A DNA stretch of 64,000 nt from Pseudomonas svalbardensis. GTDB lineage: Bacteria > Pseudomonadota > Gammaproteobacteria > Pseudomonadales > Pseudomonadaceae. Below the pieces are notes generated by a model. The model had not been told where the DNA came from, ran no database searches, and saw nothing but the letters and a program-made list of their open reading frames with translations. Location of the stretch: the NCBI RefSeq assembly GCF_030053115.1, contig NZ_CP125619.1, forward strand, positions 311,001 through 375,000, written 5' to 3'. A program made the position numbers and the translations under genes. The first letter of the stretch is position 1; every line of letters begins with the position of its first letter. This document shows positions 1-8,273 of this stretch, piece after piece.

Positions 1-111
1 AAATGCCTCCAAAGAGTTATCTTGAGGCTTGATAACACAATATCCGTTCTCATTGAGAAAGTTGGAGATTCCTTGGGTGTCAAAGAAATCAAACTTTTTG
101 CTCGTCGTCAT
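1..111 (-). CDS. N-terminal fragment of a protein, possibly a phytanoyl-CoA-dioxygenase-like oxygenase (cut by window edge)
   Basis: Reading the minus strand, an ATG at 109-111 follows a GGGAGTG ribosome-binding-like sequence and opens a frame that runs off the window after 37 codons. The start reads MTTSKKFDFF, followed by a stretch containing FLNENGYCVIK. A phrase of the type 'FL.ENGY.VI' is common at the N-terminus of phytanoyl-CoA dioxygenase-like 2-oxoglutarate oxygenases, but no catalytic residue is in view, so the family is a guess. It lies 30 bp after the TauE-like gene on the same strand and is probably cotranscribed with it. The base composition is AT-richer than the rest of the window. 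Confidence 0.5.
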   Translation of the reverse strand, partial: MTTSKKFDFFDTQGISNFLNENGYCVIKPQDNSLEAF

Positions 112-141
112 TTCACACTCCCTGTTTTTTTTGAATAAACT

Positions 142-879
142 TCACATGCCCTTGATAAAATGATCCAGAATCATTTTAAAACCAAAAAACGTGACCCCCG
201 CTTTCAAAAGCATGGCGCCTACACGTTGCGATATTCGATCTCTAAGAAATCCACCCAGATACGAGCCGATAGTGGATGCTGTTATCATGATGATTATGAG
301 TTCTGCGTAGTCCATGAATGCAAAGCCAGCAATAACAAAAGCAGCGAATTTCAACCCGTGCAGTACACTCATTTGCATGGCATGCGTGACGATCACTTCA
401 TTTTTATTGATATTCATCTTCATCAAGATGGGCTGTGATATCAAACCGGTTACAGCAACGAAAAGCGAAAGAAATGTTTGAAGAAAACCAACGATGGCAA
501 AGTTTTTAAGCACGAATCCTAATGATGAAACAATCTTGGTCCATGTGATTGCTAGAATAAAAATGCCAAGGATCAATGATAAGTATTTTTCAGGGAAATT
601 CCCTATGAAGAAATACCCAATAAAAGCTCCTGTCAAACAGCCGATGATATATCTGGGAAGGATCTCTATTTTTGCGCTCTTGTAGTCAAATGCGAATCGA
701 CTGCCATTGCTCACCATTTGAATCAAGCCGTGAACCGGTACAACCGCAGAGATAGGTATAAATTGAGGCATCACAGCAAGCAATCCAATCCCGCCACCGA
801 CACCAATGGCGGCAGTCATAAATGAAGTTATGAAACTGACACCCACCAGAACGTATAAGCCAGAAGAGAGTTCAAACAT
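142..879 (-). CDS. TauE/SafE-family (sulfite exporter-like) membrane permease
   Basis: A 245-residue, very hydrophobic protein with about seven or eight predicted membrane segments. The N-terminal segment carries AAIGVGGGIG and the second half repeats a similar hydrophobic pattern, as expected for the TauE/SafE (DUF81) fold made of two homologous halves. Family members move sulfite, sulfoacetate or other small organic anions across the inner membrane; the substrate here cannot be read from the sequence. The length is normal for the family. The gene is clearly AT-richer than its right-hand neighbours, which suggests recent acquisition together with the cut-off gene downstream. Confidence 0.85.
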   Translation of the reverse strand: MFELSSGLYVLVGVSFITSFMTAAIGVGGGIGLLAVMPQFIPISAVVPVHGLIQMVSNGSRFAFDYKSAKIEILPRYIIGCLTGAFIGYFFIGNFPEKYLSLILGIFILAITWTKIVSSLGFVLKNFAIVGFLQTFLSLFVAVTGLISQPILMKMNINKNEVIVTHAMQMSVLHGLKFAAFVIAGFAFMDYAELIIIMITASTIGSYLGGFLRDRISQRVGAMLLKAGVTFFGFKMILDHFIKGM

Positions 880-1151
880 GTTTAGTTCCTGTCCGGTTTT
901 TTAAGATAAAGATTTCATCTCGATACAGCGACTCCAAGTTATGTCGGCGCGCACTTACGCCTCCGATAACGCGAATGACGTCATCAACCGTACCGCACAC
1001 TGTTTCAAACAAAGTTAGAGGGTCGCCCCTGTCCGGGGCTGTGATAAGCAGCTACAAAATCACTTCTTTGGCAAGGGGAAGTTAGACTGCTAACTTCCCT
1101 TCCATCCCGGTCCGACAATGTTATGGAGCGCCTCTTCAGGCAGAACGCAAT
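880..1151. other. Intergenic region with a small GC hairpin
   Basis: This 272-bp gap separates the PQQ dehydrogenase from the TauE-like gene. The only structure noted is a short hairpin near 1024-1040 (GCCCC tgtcc GGGGC) without a convincing T-run. It should hold the promoter of the TauE-like gene, but no confident -35/-10 pair was found. Confidence 0.3.
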
Positions 1152-3617
1152 TTACCTCGTGGGCAGGGCCCAGGCGATGATGCTGTCACCCAGCTTGGTT
1201 GGAATTCGGTCATGACCGCCGACCACTGCCACGACGTACTGTCGGCCTTGGCTCATGTAGGTCAAGGGTGAAGCCTGATTGCCCGCGGGGAGGCGTTCTT
1301 CCCACAGTAGTTCTCCACTTTCACTGTCGTAAGCCCGCATGAAACGATCGATGGCGGCACCGATGAACGTCACGCCTCCCGCTGTTGTCACGCCCGTCGC
1401 GTCACTCGGCGTACCGATTTCGAAGCGCATACGAGAGGCAATTCCCCAAGGCCCGCTGTCGTACCCCGTACCGAACGGGCGACTCCAGACTACATCGCGC
1501 GTGCGCAGGTCTATGCCCGTGATGAAGCCCCAGGGTGGCGCAATGCAAGGTTGGTCAAGGGATGACATCCATGGATCTTTGATGGCGCCGTAAGGCAGTC
1601 CGGCCTGGACGCGGAAGCCTTGGGTGTTGCCCGGCGCTTCTTGGAATGACTTGGCATTGATGGCGTCGAGTTGTTCGCGAGGAACCAGCCCCTGCATGTA
1701 AGGGAGCCGCTGGTTATTGATGATCAGCAGGCCCCGTTTGAGGTCTACCATCACGCCTCCCCAGTTCAAGCCGCCATGATGGCCGGGGAAAATCAGGCTT
1801 TGTTGGCCTACGACTGGTGGTGTGAAGATCCCTTCGTAGCGTGCCTGGCGAAACTCGATGCGACATTGCAACTGATCGAATGGCGTTAAGCCCCAGGCAT
1901 TTGCCTCGGTCAGTACTTCCGGCGTTTTCGATGGGCGCCCCATGGTGCTCGGCATATTGGGCGAAAGCGGCTGGGTGGCCGAGGTGTAGTCGCCAGGAGC
2001 GGTTCCCTGTGGGACGGGAGATTGCACGATATCCATCAAAGGCTCACCGGTGGCGCGGTCAAGTACAAACAGCTGGCCGGATTTGGTGGCTTGAATGACG
2101 GCAGGGCGTGAGCCCGTTGATGTGGGGAAGTCAATCAGATTGGGTTGCGGGCTCAGGTCGTAGTCCCATAGATCGTGGTGAACTGTCTGGAAATGCCATC
2201 TGACCTTACCTGTGGCTGCATCCAGTGCAACCAGGGAGGAGCTGAACTTGTCCTCTTGCTCCGTGCGAGTACCACCATAGAAGTCGCCAGCAGCGTTGCC
2301 GGTGGTGACATACACTAATCCCAGTTCATCGTCGGCGGAAAGCGGTGCCCAGGAGTTGGGTGTGCTGAGTGTGTAGTTCTCGTCGTCGCGAGCGGGGGCA
2401 TTGGTGTCTGGGCGGCCCAAGTCCCAAGCCCATTTTTGTTTGCCGGTAATCGCGTCGTAGGCACGAACCACTCCCGAGGGCGCTGGGCGCACATCTGAAT
2501 CAAGGACTCGGCCTCCGGTGATCACTACCCCGCGGATTACGATGGGTGCGGAGGTAATCCCGGTCGACCCTTTTCTGAAGGTGCCTAACCCGTCTTTCAA
2601 ATCCGCAAAACCTGCGTTGCCGAATCCGGGGCACGCTTGGCCAGTCAAGGCGTCTACCGCTCCCAAGCGAATATCGTTGGTGCCCCAGATGATGCGCGAG
2701 GCGCACAGGCCACTGGCATTTGGCACTTCGAAATAGGAGACACCACGGCAGTATGCGCCGCCATTGTCGAAGTAGGCTGGGTCGACTTTGGAGTCAAACC
2801 GCCAGTTCTCCTTTCCTGTGGTGGCATCCAGAGAAATGATGATTTGCTTCGGAGTGCAGGTATAGAGCGAGTTACCCACCTTGATCGGAGTGGCCTCGTT
2901 CAAGTATTTGGTTTTTTCACCTGGTTGCTTCACGTCGCCGTGGTGGTATTCCCAGACTTTCACCAGGCCGGACACATTCGAAGGGATGATTTGCGATGCT
3001 GCGGAATAGTGATTGCCCAAGTTGGAGCCTGCATAGGCGGTCCAATTGGTTTCGTCGTGTGACGCAGCAATATTACCGTCCGGTGAAGTTACCGTATTGC
3101 GACTGAAAGGTTGTTCAGGACGCGTCGTTGCGAGCGTCGAGTCGGCAAGGTGAACGGTTGTCGGGAAGAACAGGGGTACCAGGATGGTGATCGCCATGAG
3201 TATCGGCAGTAGACCCATAATGGTGAAGTAATGGCTTCTTTTGGCGTTGGCAAAGTCACGACGCACCAAAGGCCAAAAAGCCAGAAACGGTACGCTGAGA
3301 ACGGCCAGCCAGGCTAAGCGTGGAATGAAGGCCCAACCATCGTACCCGGACTCCCAGATCGCCCAGGCGTAGGTGGCCAGGGAGGCCGCACCGTAGAGGT
3401 AAATGCCGCGAGACTGTTTCAGGCCGATGAGGATGGCCGATAGCAACAGGGCGGTGCCCATCATGGCGTAATAGGGTGATCCGCCAGTTGCCACCAGAGC
3501 CCCGCCTCTATAGGTCAGTGCTACTCCAAGCAGGGCAACAAATATGATGTACACCCCGAACAGAAGGTTCGAGACCCCCGCCCCTCTACCCAACGTCCTG
3601 TCGTTCATTGCAATCAT
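1152..3617 (-). CDS. Membrane-bound PQQ-dependent dehydrogenase, glucose/quinate/shikimate family
   Basis: An 821-residue quinoprotein. The first ~150 residues form about five membrane segments; the rest is a periplasmic beta-propeller with repeated blades such as LDATTGKENW, YDAITGKQKW and LDAATGKVRW. The HHDLWDYD motif near residue 480 carries the aspartate that serves as catalytic base in this family, and the C-terminus has the GGHDRIPTKLGDS type ending. Such enzymes oxidise a sugar or cyclitol in the periplasm and pass electrons to ubiquinone. Length (about 800) and topology fit Gcd and QuiA equally, so glucose versus quinate/shikimate cannot be decided. No pqq synthesis genes are in the window. 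The GntR gene upstream on the same strand may regulate it. Confidence 0.88.
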   Translation of the reverse strand: MIAMNDRTLGRGAGVSNLLFGVYIIFVALLGVALTYRGGALVATGGSPYYAMMGTALLLSAILIGLKQSRGIYLYGAASLATYAWAIWESGYDGWAFIPRLAWLAVLSVPFLAFWPLVRRDFANAKRSHYFTIMGLLPILMAITILVPLFFPTTVHLADSTLATTRPEQPFSRNTVTSPDGNIAASHDETNWTAYAGSNLGNHYSAASQIIPSNVSGLVKVWEYHHGDVKQPGEKTKYLNEATPIKVGNSLYTCTPKQIIISLDATTGKENWRFDSKVDPAYFDNGGAYCRGVSYFEVPNASGLCASRIIWGTNDIRLGAVDALTGQACPGFGNAGFADLKDGLGTFRKGSTGITSAPIVIRGVVITGGRVLDSDVRPAPSGVVRAYDAITGKQKWAWDLGRPDTNAPARDDENYTLSTPNSWAPLSADDELGLVYVTTGNAAGDFYGGTRTEQEDKFSSSLVALDAATGKVRWHFQTVHHDLWDYDLSPQPNLIDFPTSTGSRPAVIQATKSGQLFVLDRATGEPLMDIVQSPVPQGTAPGDYTSATQPLSPNMPSTMGRPSKTPEVLTEANAWGLTPFDQLQCRIEFRQARYEGIFTPPVVGQQSLIFPGHHGGLNWGGVMVDLKRGLLIINNQRLPYMQGLVPREQLDAINAKSFQEAPGNTQGFRVQAGLPYGAIKDPWMSSLDQPCIAPPWGFITGIDLRTRDVVWSRPFGTGYDSGPWGIASRMRFEIGTPSDATGVTTAGGVTFIGAAIDRFMRAYDSESGELLWEERLPAGNQASPLTYMSQGRQYVVAVVGGHDRIPTKLGDSIIAWALPTR

Positions 3618-3848
3618 CCCTGTGTGATTCGATATGGCTTCATCAAGCGGCGCGCATGATTGCTCATTGTCACAATAAAATACAATATCAGGCGATAAAA
3701 TTAACTATCTCGTGCGGATGAGTTGTTTTTTTGTATCTTGTGTTGATTAGAAACAATCGTGCTAAGCTGATTAGCGAATTATTGGAGGGCGCTCTGACGA
3801 AGCTTCGATCAGTAATGGGGTGTTAGTGGTGCGCTCTATTTCCCATCA

Positions 3849-4739
3849 TTATTCTGGAGCGACGTCCTGCTGAGTCTTGAGTCGGCCCACTTCGTCCAGA
3901 TGCCTCCAGAGAAATTGCGCGGCTTCTTCACGCCGATCAGACTCGATGAGGTCGAGCAAATGGATGTGTTCCTGGCATTGCGCCATAAGACGAGTGCGAT
4001 CGACGTTGGCTTTGTAGCCTATGAAGCGCCTGAGTTGATTTTGCTGGCGTATGGCATCGATGAAAAAGACATTTCCGGAGCACTGCACGATCAGTTCGTG
4101 AAACTGGGCGCCAACTTGGAACAGTTGGGCGCGGGACAAGGTGTGAATATCCCCATCGAGCATGGCCTGCTGTTGCTGCCTGGCCTTGGCAAACGCGGCG
4201 TGGTTAATCTGATAACCGGGCTCAAGCAGGGCGGCCGGCTCGATGGCCATACGGAAGCGGTAGCTTTGGATGTATGTCTGGGTGTTATGCACGAAGTCTT
4301 TGAGACCCCATCCTTGCCCCGGCTTGCGCTCCACCATGGCTTCGCTGGCCAGCCTGTTCAATACCTTAAGCAATTGTCCGCGGGGCACTTCGTAACGGCG
4401 CAACAGCTGCGCTTCGAAAAAGTGGGCAGGTATTTCCCCGCCAAGAATGTCGTCGACCACGCGAAGGTAAAAGTCTTCGAAAGGATCACTGGCGAGAGGG
4501 AATGTTGTTTCCTGAATCTGCCCTGCGCCTTGTTTCAAAAAGTAGCCACGATTGGGTTCCTGAATCGCGAGATCCCACTCAGCGAGCAAGGCAAAAACTC
4601 GCCGGATAGGCGAGCGCGAAACACCAAGCGCTTGCGCGAACGTCTGCTCGCGCAACGGCTCACCGGCTTTCATCGACCGGGCGCGAACCATGTCGATGAC
4701 ACGTGGGGCCAACTGCAAGGCGAGGTCTTTCTTGATCAC
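3849..4739 (-). CDS. GntR-family transcriptional regulator (FCD-type effector domain likely)
   Basis: A 296-residue regulator. Residues ~10-75 form a winged helix-turn-helix with TFAQALGVSRSPIRRVFALL, typical of GntR proteins. A second, partial winged-helix-like stretch (residues ~95-145) precedes an all-helical C-terminal region with conserved histidines (FHELIVQCSGN, HIHLLDLIESD) as in FCD ligand domains. The family usually represses neighbouring catabolic genes until a small carboxylic acid binds. It is transcribed away from the racemase/isomerase pair and towards the PQQ dehydrogenase. The extra N-terminal wHTH-like region makes it longer than the usual ~230 residues. Confidence 0.85.
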   Translation of the reverse strand: MIKKDLALQLAPRVIDMVRARSMKAGEPLREQTFAQALGVSRSPIRRVFALLAEWDLAIQEPNRGYFLKQGAGQIQETTFPLASDPFEDFYLRVVDDILGGEIPAHFFEAQLLRRYEVPRGQLLKVLNRLASEAMVERKPGQGWGLKDFVHNTQTYIQSYRFRMAIEPAALLEPGYQINHAAFAKARQQQQAMLDGDIHTLSRAQLFQVGAQFHELIVQCSGNVFFIDAIRQQNQLRRFIGYKANVDRTRLMAQCQEHIHLLDLIESDRREEAAQFLWRHLDEVGRLKTQQDVAPE

Positions 4740-4764
4740 AGGCTCTATCTCGAATGGTTAGCTT

Positions 4765-4841
4765 CAGTCCGTTCCCGTTGGGGTAGATACCCCCATCGGA
4801 CTGGAGTTGGAAAATACCATACGAAGAGGATGTGGGTATCT
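4765..4841. promoter_or_regulatory. Nested palindromes between gntR and the racemase gene (candidate operators)
   Basis: The divergent intergenic region contains CAGTCCG at 4765-4771 mirrored by CGGACTG at 4797-4803, enclosing GGGGTA/TACCCC at 4780-4793. In addition AGATACCC at 4785-4792 is repeated in inverted form as GGGTATCT at 4834-4841. Placement between a GntR gene and the divergent genes it probably controls makes operator function the simplest reading. No promoter boxes were assigned. Confidence 0.45.
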
Positions 4842-4893
4842 GCACAAAGAACGCAGGTGGACGTGTCGACCAACCTTGTCGAGGCACATGAGT

Positions 4894-5595
4894 ATGAAGG
4901 CTCCACGCATTTTTCTGATCCACGCGACCGCACTGGCGATCGATCCCATCACGGCGGCCTTCGCCCGGCTATGGCCGCAGGCACAGATCATCAATCTGCT
5001 CGAGGACTCGTTGTCCCGAGACCGAGTGGAGGAGGGCGGATTAACCACGAGTATGAAGGCGCGCTTTCTGACGCTTTCCCATTACGCAGTACAAAGCGCA
5101 GCGGATGCCATTCTGTTTACCTGTTCGGCTTTCGGCGATGCCATCGACCTGTGCAAGCCTGTTGTCTCCATTCCAGTACTCAAGCCGAACGAAGCCATGA
5201 TCAACCTGGCTCTAACGCAAGCATCGCGTGTTGCCGTGCTAGCGACGTTCGAGCCTACCATCAGCTCGATAATGGCCGAGTTCAAGCAAGTGGCTGAGCG
5301 CAGTGGTCGAGCGCTGGAGGTGGTGCCCTATTTTGTCCCTGGTGCAATGCAGGCACTGAGTGAAGGGAACAGAGAAGGCCACGATACCGCCATCGCGGAA
5401 ATGGCCGGTCAGGTCGGGGTCTGCGATCTGATCTGTTTCGCACAGTTTTCGATGACGAGCGCCGCAGGGCAGGCACAGGCTCGATCGGGTCTACCTGTAT
5501 TGACCACTCCCGATAGTGCAGTGCTGGAGCTGCGAAGGATGCTCCAGGTTGATGATTTCGTTTCTTCCCAGGATGGATGTTTACCCAATGCTTAA
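4894..5595 (+). CDS. Aspartate/glutamate racemase-family protein
   Basis: A 233-residue protein from the start at 4894; an ATG at 4888 adds only two residues, and GAGG at 4881-4884 is better spaced for 4894. Two cysteines sit where the Asp/Glu/hydantoin racemase fold places its acid-base pair: FTCSAFGD (Cys77) and LICFAQFS in the second half. Such enzymes racemise amino acids or hydantoins or isomerise maleate-type acids, so the substrate is open. The stop overlaps the start of the next gene by 8 bp, implying translational coupling with the TIM-barrel isomerase. A frame extends upstream to 4807 but overlaps the operator-like palindrome and lacks a ribosome-binding site. Confidence 0.8.
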   Translation: MKAPRIFLIHATALAIDPITAAFARLWPQAQIINLLEDSLSRDRVEEGGLTTSMKARFLTLSHYAVQSAADAILFTCSAFGDAIDLCKPVVSIPVLKPNEAMINLALTQASRVAVLATFEPTISSIMAEFKQVAERSGRALEVVPYFVPGAMQALSEGNREGHDTAIAEMAGQVGVCDLICFAQFSMTSAAGQAQARSGLPVLTTPDSAVLELRRMLQVDDFVSSQDGCLPNA

Positions 5596-6337
5596 ATTCA
5601 ATGCTCATCTCGGTTTCCAATTCAATGAGTTGCCTTTTCTGCAACGCATCGAAGCCGCCGCCGCAGCTGGTTTTCAGGCGGTGGAGTTCCCGTCCCCCTA
5701 TGAATTCGACGCCAGCGAACTGGCTGATCACCTGGCTCAATACCGTCTGCCGTTGATTCAGTTCGCCGCACCGGCTGGCGTTACCAAAGGCATCGCTGCC
5801 TTGCAGGGCAAGGAAGAAGAGTTTCGCGCTGGCTTGGTCCAGGCCGCCCGCTATGCAAAGGCGCTGGCGTGTTCGGATGTCCACATCATGTCTGGCGTAA
5901 CAACGCAGGATGAGGCAGCGCTTATCTTTGGGGGCAATCTGGAGTATGCAGTCAAGTACTTCGAAGATCAGGGTTTGCGGCCGCTTATCGAAGTGATCAG
6001 TTCGCAGGCGATGCCTGACTATTACATGTCTGACTTCAGCAAGGCGCAACAGGTGCTGGAGACCTTCCCGAGTGTTGGGCTGATTCTCGATCTTTACCAT
6101 GCCCAGCTTCTGACCGGAGACGCAGCAAATGTTCTGGCTCGGTTTTATGACAGAACCGTCCATGTGCAAATTGCCGACTGCCCGGGTCGTCACGAACCGG
6201 GAACGGGGAGTATCGACTTTGCTTCCTTGTTCGCGGCGCTGGAGCAGCGTGGCTACCCAGGATGGATCGGGTGTGAATACCATCCTTCCGGTTCTACCGT
6301 TGCGAGCCTTGACTGGATTAAGCGGCTAAGTGCTTAG
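5588..6337 (+). CDS. Hydroxypyruvate isomerase-like TIM-barrel protein
   Basis: A 249-residue protein of the xylose-isomerase-like TIM-barrel superfamily. It starts LKFNAHLGFQFNELPFLQRI and carries GFQAVEFP, the metal-ligand region GLILDLYHAQL, VQIADCPGRHEPGTG and the terminal WIGCEYHP, all hallmarks of hydroxypyruvate isomerase (Hyi) and the related OtnI 2-oxo-tetronate isomerase. The family normally interconverts hydroxypyruvate and tartronate semialdehyde or analogous sugar acids. The ATG lies inside the end of the racemase gene, so the two are coupled. No glyoxylate carboligase or tartronate semialdehyde reductase lies nearby, so this may serve an OtnI-like or unknown pathway. Confidence 0.82.
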   Translation: MLKFNAHLGFQFNELPFLQRIEAAAAAGFQAVEFPSPYEFDASELADHLAQYRLPLIQFAAPAGVTKGIAALQGKEEEFRAGLVQAARYAKALACSDVHIMSGVTTQDEAALIFGGNLEYAVKYFEDQGLRPLIEVISSQAMPDYYMSDFSKAQQVLETFPSVGLILDLYHAQLLTGDAANVLARFYDRTVHVQIADCPGRHEPGTGSIDFASLFAALEQRGYPGWIGCEYHPSGSTVASLDWIKRLSA

Positions 6338-6466
6338 CGCTTGCGACGCGCGAACGACGTCACCATTGGCTCGGATCTGTTGGTGCGAAATGCCCGCGGT
6401 GTCGAACTGACGCCAGCGGGACAATCGCTGTTGTTCTATGCGCGTCATCTACACGATTTGACGTGA
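6338..6466 (+). pseudogene. LysR-family regulator remnant (part of the HTH domain only)
   Basis: Directly after the isomerase stop, and in frame from 6338, the sequence translates to ...SDLLVRNARGVELTPAG, the unmistakable end of a LysR winged helix-turn-helix, followed by QSLLFYARHLHDL and a stop at 6464-6466. The HTH start and the whole effector domain are missing. No start codon precedes it. It is the scar of a deleted LysR gene, between the catabolic pair and tRNA-Thr. Confidence 0.85.
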
Positions 6467-6490
6467 GGGGATTCCGAAAGCCAGAAACGA

Positions 6491-6524
6491 CAAAGCCCTC
6501 GTATTTCTATGAGGGCTTTGTTTT
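6491..6524. terminator. Bidirectional-looking rho-independent terminator
   Basis: CAAAGCCCTC (6491-6500) pairs with GAGGGCTTTG (6511-6520) around a 10-base loop. TTTT follows on the plus strand and a weaker TCGTTT on the minus strand. It can end the isomerase-side transcript and the tRNA-Thr transcript. Confidence 0.75.
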
Positions 6525-6527
6525 GTA

Positions 6528-6603
<76 letters not shown>

Positions 6604-6733
6604 GTGTTAGGGCGACGATTATAGCGATTGGGTTGGTTCTGTAAACCCCTGAATTCAGACTATTTTTGCGCAGGCGTCAGGCAGGACCCGCGAACGCTTC
6701 TGCGGGGCCGGCCAATGCGATTGCTTTAAAGCG

Positions 6734-7975
6734 TTACACGCCGTTTTTCACCGCGTTGATCAGGTCCTGACTCAGCACCTGCGCGGGCGCCACTTGCACG
6801 CTTTGCGTGTAGAACGGCGGCAGGTTCTGGGCCAGTGTCGATAACGCTTGGGCGGTGGTGTTGCCCGGCAGCAGCACGTATTGGAGGTTGGACGGATAGC
6901 TCTGCGGCACGGGGCCTTCCATGGTCGAGCCGTACGCGCCGAAGGTCATCACGGCCTGCGGTGTGGTGGGATCGGGTGCATAGAGGAAGACGAAGGTGCC
7001 GTACTTGGGATGTGTCAGGTATTGCTCGGCCTGGGCGCGAACCGCCGGGTCGGGGTCGTTCATCAGGGTCCAGCGCATGACCGCGTAGTTGCGGGTGGTT
7101 TCCATGAACGCTGTACGAATTGGCGACTGGTTCTCGACGCCTCCCAGACACACCAGCAGGTTGCCGAATGGATCGATGAGGGCTACCGAGTTGAACACCG
7201 GGCTGTGCTGTGCGGTTTGTAACAGTGGCGGGGCGAGTTCTGCGCCGGGGTCGCGTGGGTTGGCCGATTGCACGGTCAGCGCAAACGGGCTGAGCGCAGT
7301 CAGTGCCTGGCGGACTTTGCTGTTGGCCGGGAGGTTTGCCGGGTTTTGCAATTGATCCGGTGGCAGACCGCTGTTGTTGCTGGCCTCGCGTACGGTGTTG
7401 ACGCTGGCGGAGAAGATCGAGCTGGTGAGGAAGTAAGCTGCCGAGTCGATGGTCTGGCCGCCGAATACCGGGCTGGTCGAACCTTGATAAGCCCGGCTGA
7501 CCGGCGCCGCAATCGCGTAATAACCCCAGGTGCCCTGCGCCTGTTGGCGGATCTGCGGCGGCAGCGACGGAAAGGTGAACTGGCTGTTGTAGTTGATGCC
7601 TGCGTAGTCATCGATCGCACTGACGGCGACGTTAAACCCTGCAGTCAGCAGTGAACCAGCGCACATGGCGCACGGGTCCAGCGTGGTGACGACAGTCAAC
7701 TGATTGGGCGGTGGCAGGTTCAATGGCGCGACGTTTTCATAGTACCAGTCCACCAATTGCCGCTCGCCGTGGGCGGTCGGGTCATGAGGTAGAAAGTACG
7801 TGGTGCCACTGCCGGGGAAAGGCATCAGCACGTTGTTGTGCAGCGCGGCGATGACTTCGCCCGTTGCGTTGTTGATGATGGCGCCGCCCACCGCGAAGGT
7901 TTGCTGCAGCGCAGCATCAATGGCTTGGTTGGCGACGGTATCGACCGCTTCCTGCGCACTGTTCAATGTACTCAT
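6734..7975 (-). CDS. Cytidine/nucleoside deaminase-superfamily protein with a long C-terminal region
   Basis: A 413-residue protein. Around residues 70-130 it has the zinc signature of the deaminase superfamily: HGERQLVDW (the usual H-A-E is H-G-E here) and LDPCAMCAG (PCxxC), followed by GFNVAVSAIDDYAG. Typical nucleoside or tRNA deaminases have 130-180 residues, so the remaining ~250 residues are an extra region (SALVTNs-type metabolic repeats not recognised; it includes FNSVALIDPFGNLLVCLGG and MRWTLMNDPDP). No signal peptide or membrane segment is seen. The substrate is unknown. It is monocistronic with an inverted repeat just upstream of its start. Confidence 0.7.
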   Translation of the reverse strand: MSTLNSAQEAVDTVANQAIDAALQQTFAVGGAIINNATGEVIAALHNNVLMPFPGSGTTYFLPHDPTAHGERQLVDWYYENVAPLNLPPPNQLTVVTTLDPCAMCAGSLLTAGFNVAVSAIDDYAGINYNSQFTFPSLPPQIRQQAQGTWGYYAIAAPVSRAYQGSTSPVFGGQTIDSAAYFLTSSIFSASVNTVREASNNSGLPPDQLQNPANLPANSKVRQALTALSPFALTVQSANPRDPGAELAPPLLQTAQHSPVFNSVALIDPFGNLLVCLGGVENQSPIRTAFMETTRNYAVMRWTLMNDPDPAVRAQAEQYLTHPKYGTFVFLYAPDPTTPQAVMTFGAYGSTMEGPVPQSYPSNLQYVLLPGNTTAQALSTLAQNLPPFYTQSVQVAPAQVLSQDLINAVKNGV

Positions 7976-8000
7976 GTTTTTCCCAGCTCCTTGCTGTTTG

Positions 8001-8022
8001 AACGCCAGACAATTCTGGCGTT
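8001..8022. promoter_or_regulatory. Perfect palindrome upstream of the deaminase gene
   Basis: AACGCCAGA (8001-8009) and TCTGGCGTT (8014-8022) form a perfect 9-bp inverted repeat with a 4-base loop, 26 bp before the deaminase ATG. No T-run follows on the minus strand, so it looks more like an operator or leader hairpin than a terminator of the gene upstream. The rest of the 7976-8273 gap is AT-rich and shows nothing else. Confidence 0.4.
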
Positions 8023-8273
8023 TGGCAAAGATAGTTGAGGTTTCGCAGGTCGTTTATGTTGTTTTGGCTGAATGCTTATGCACAACGGGATCTGTTCCGC
8101 ATCTGCTTAGAGGCAAATTTGCGGAGCCGTTCTCATTTGATCGCAAATGCCTGTTTTTCCGCTTTTTTTACAGGTGTACGAAAATTGAACAGTTGTGTTT
8201 CAGCCCCGAAACAGCCGTATATATTGGATCCACGATAATTTCATCCCCAGAGTTATCCACAGGCTGAAGCGCT

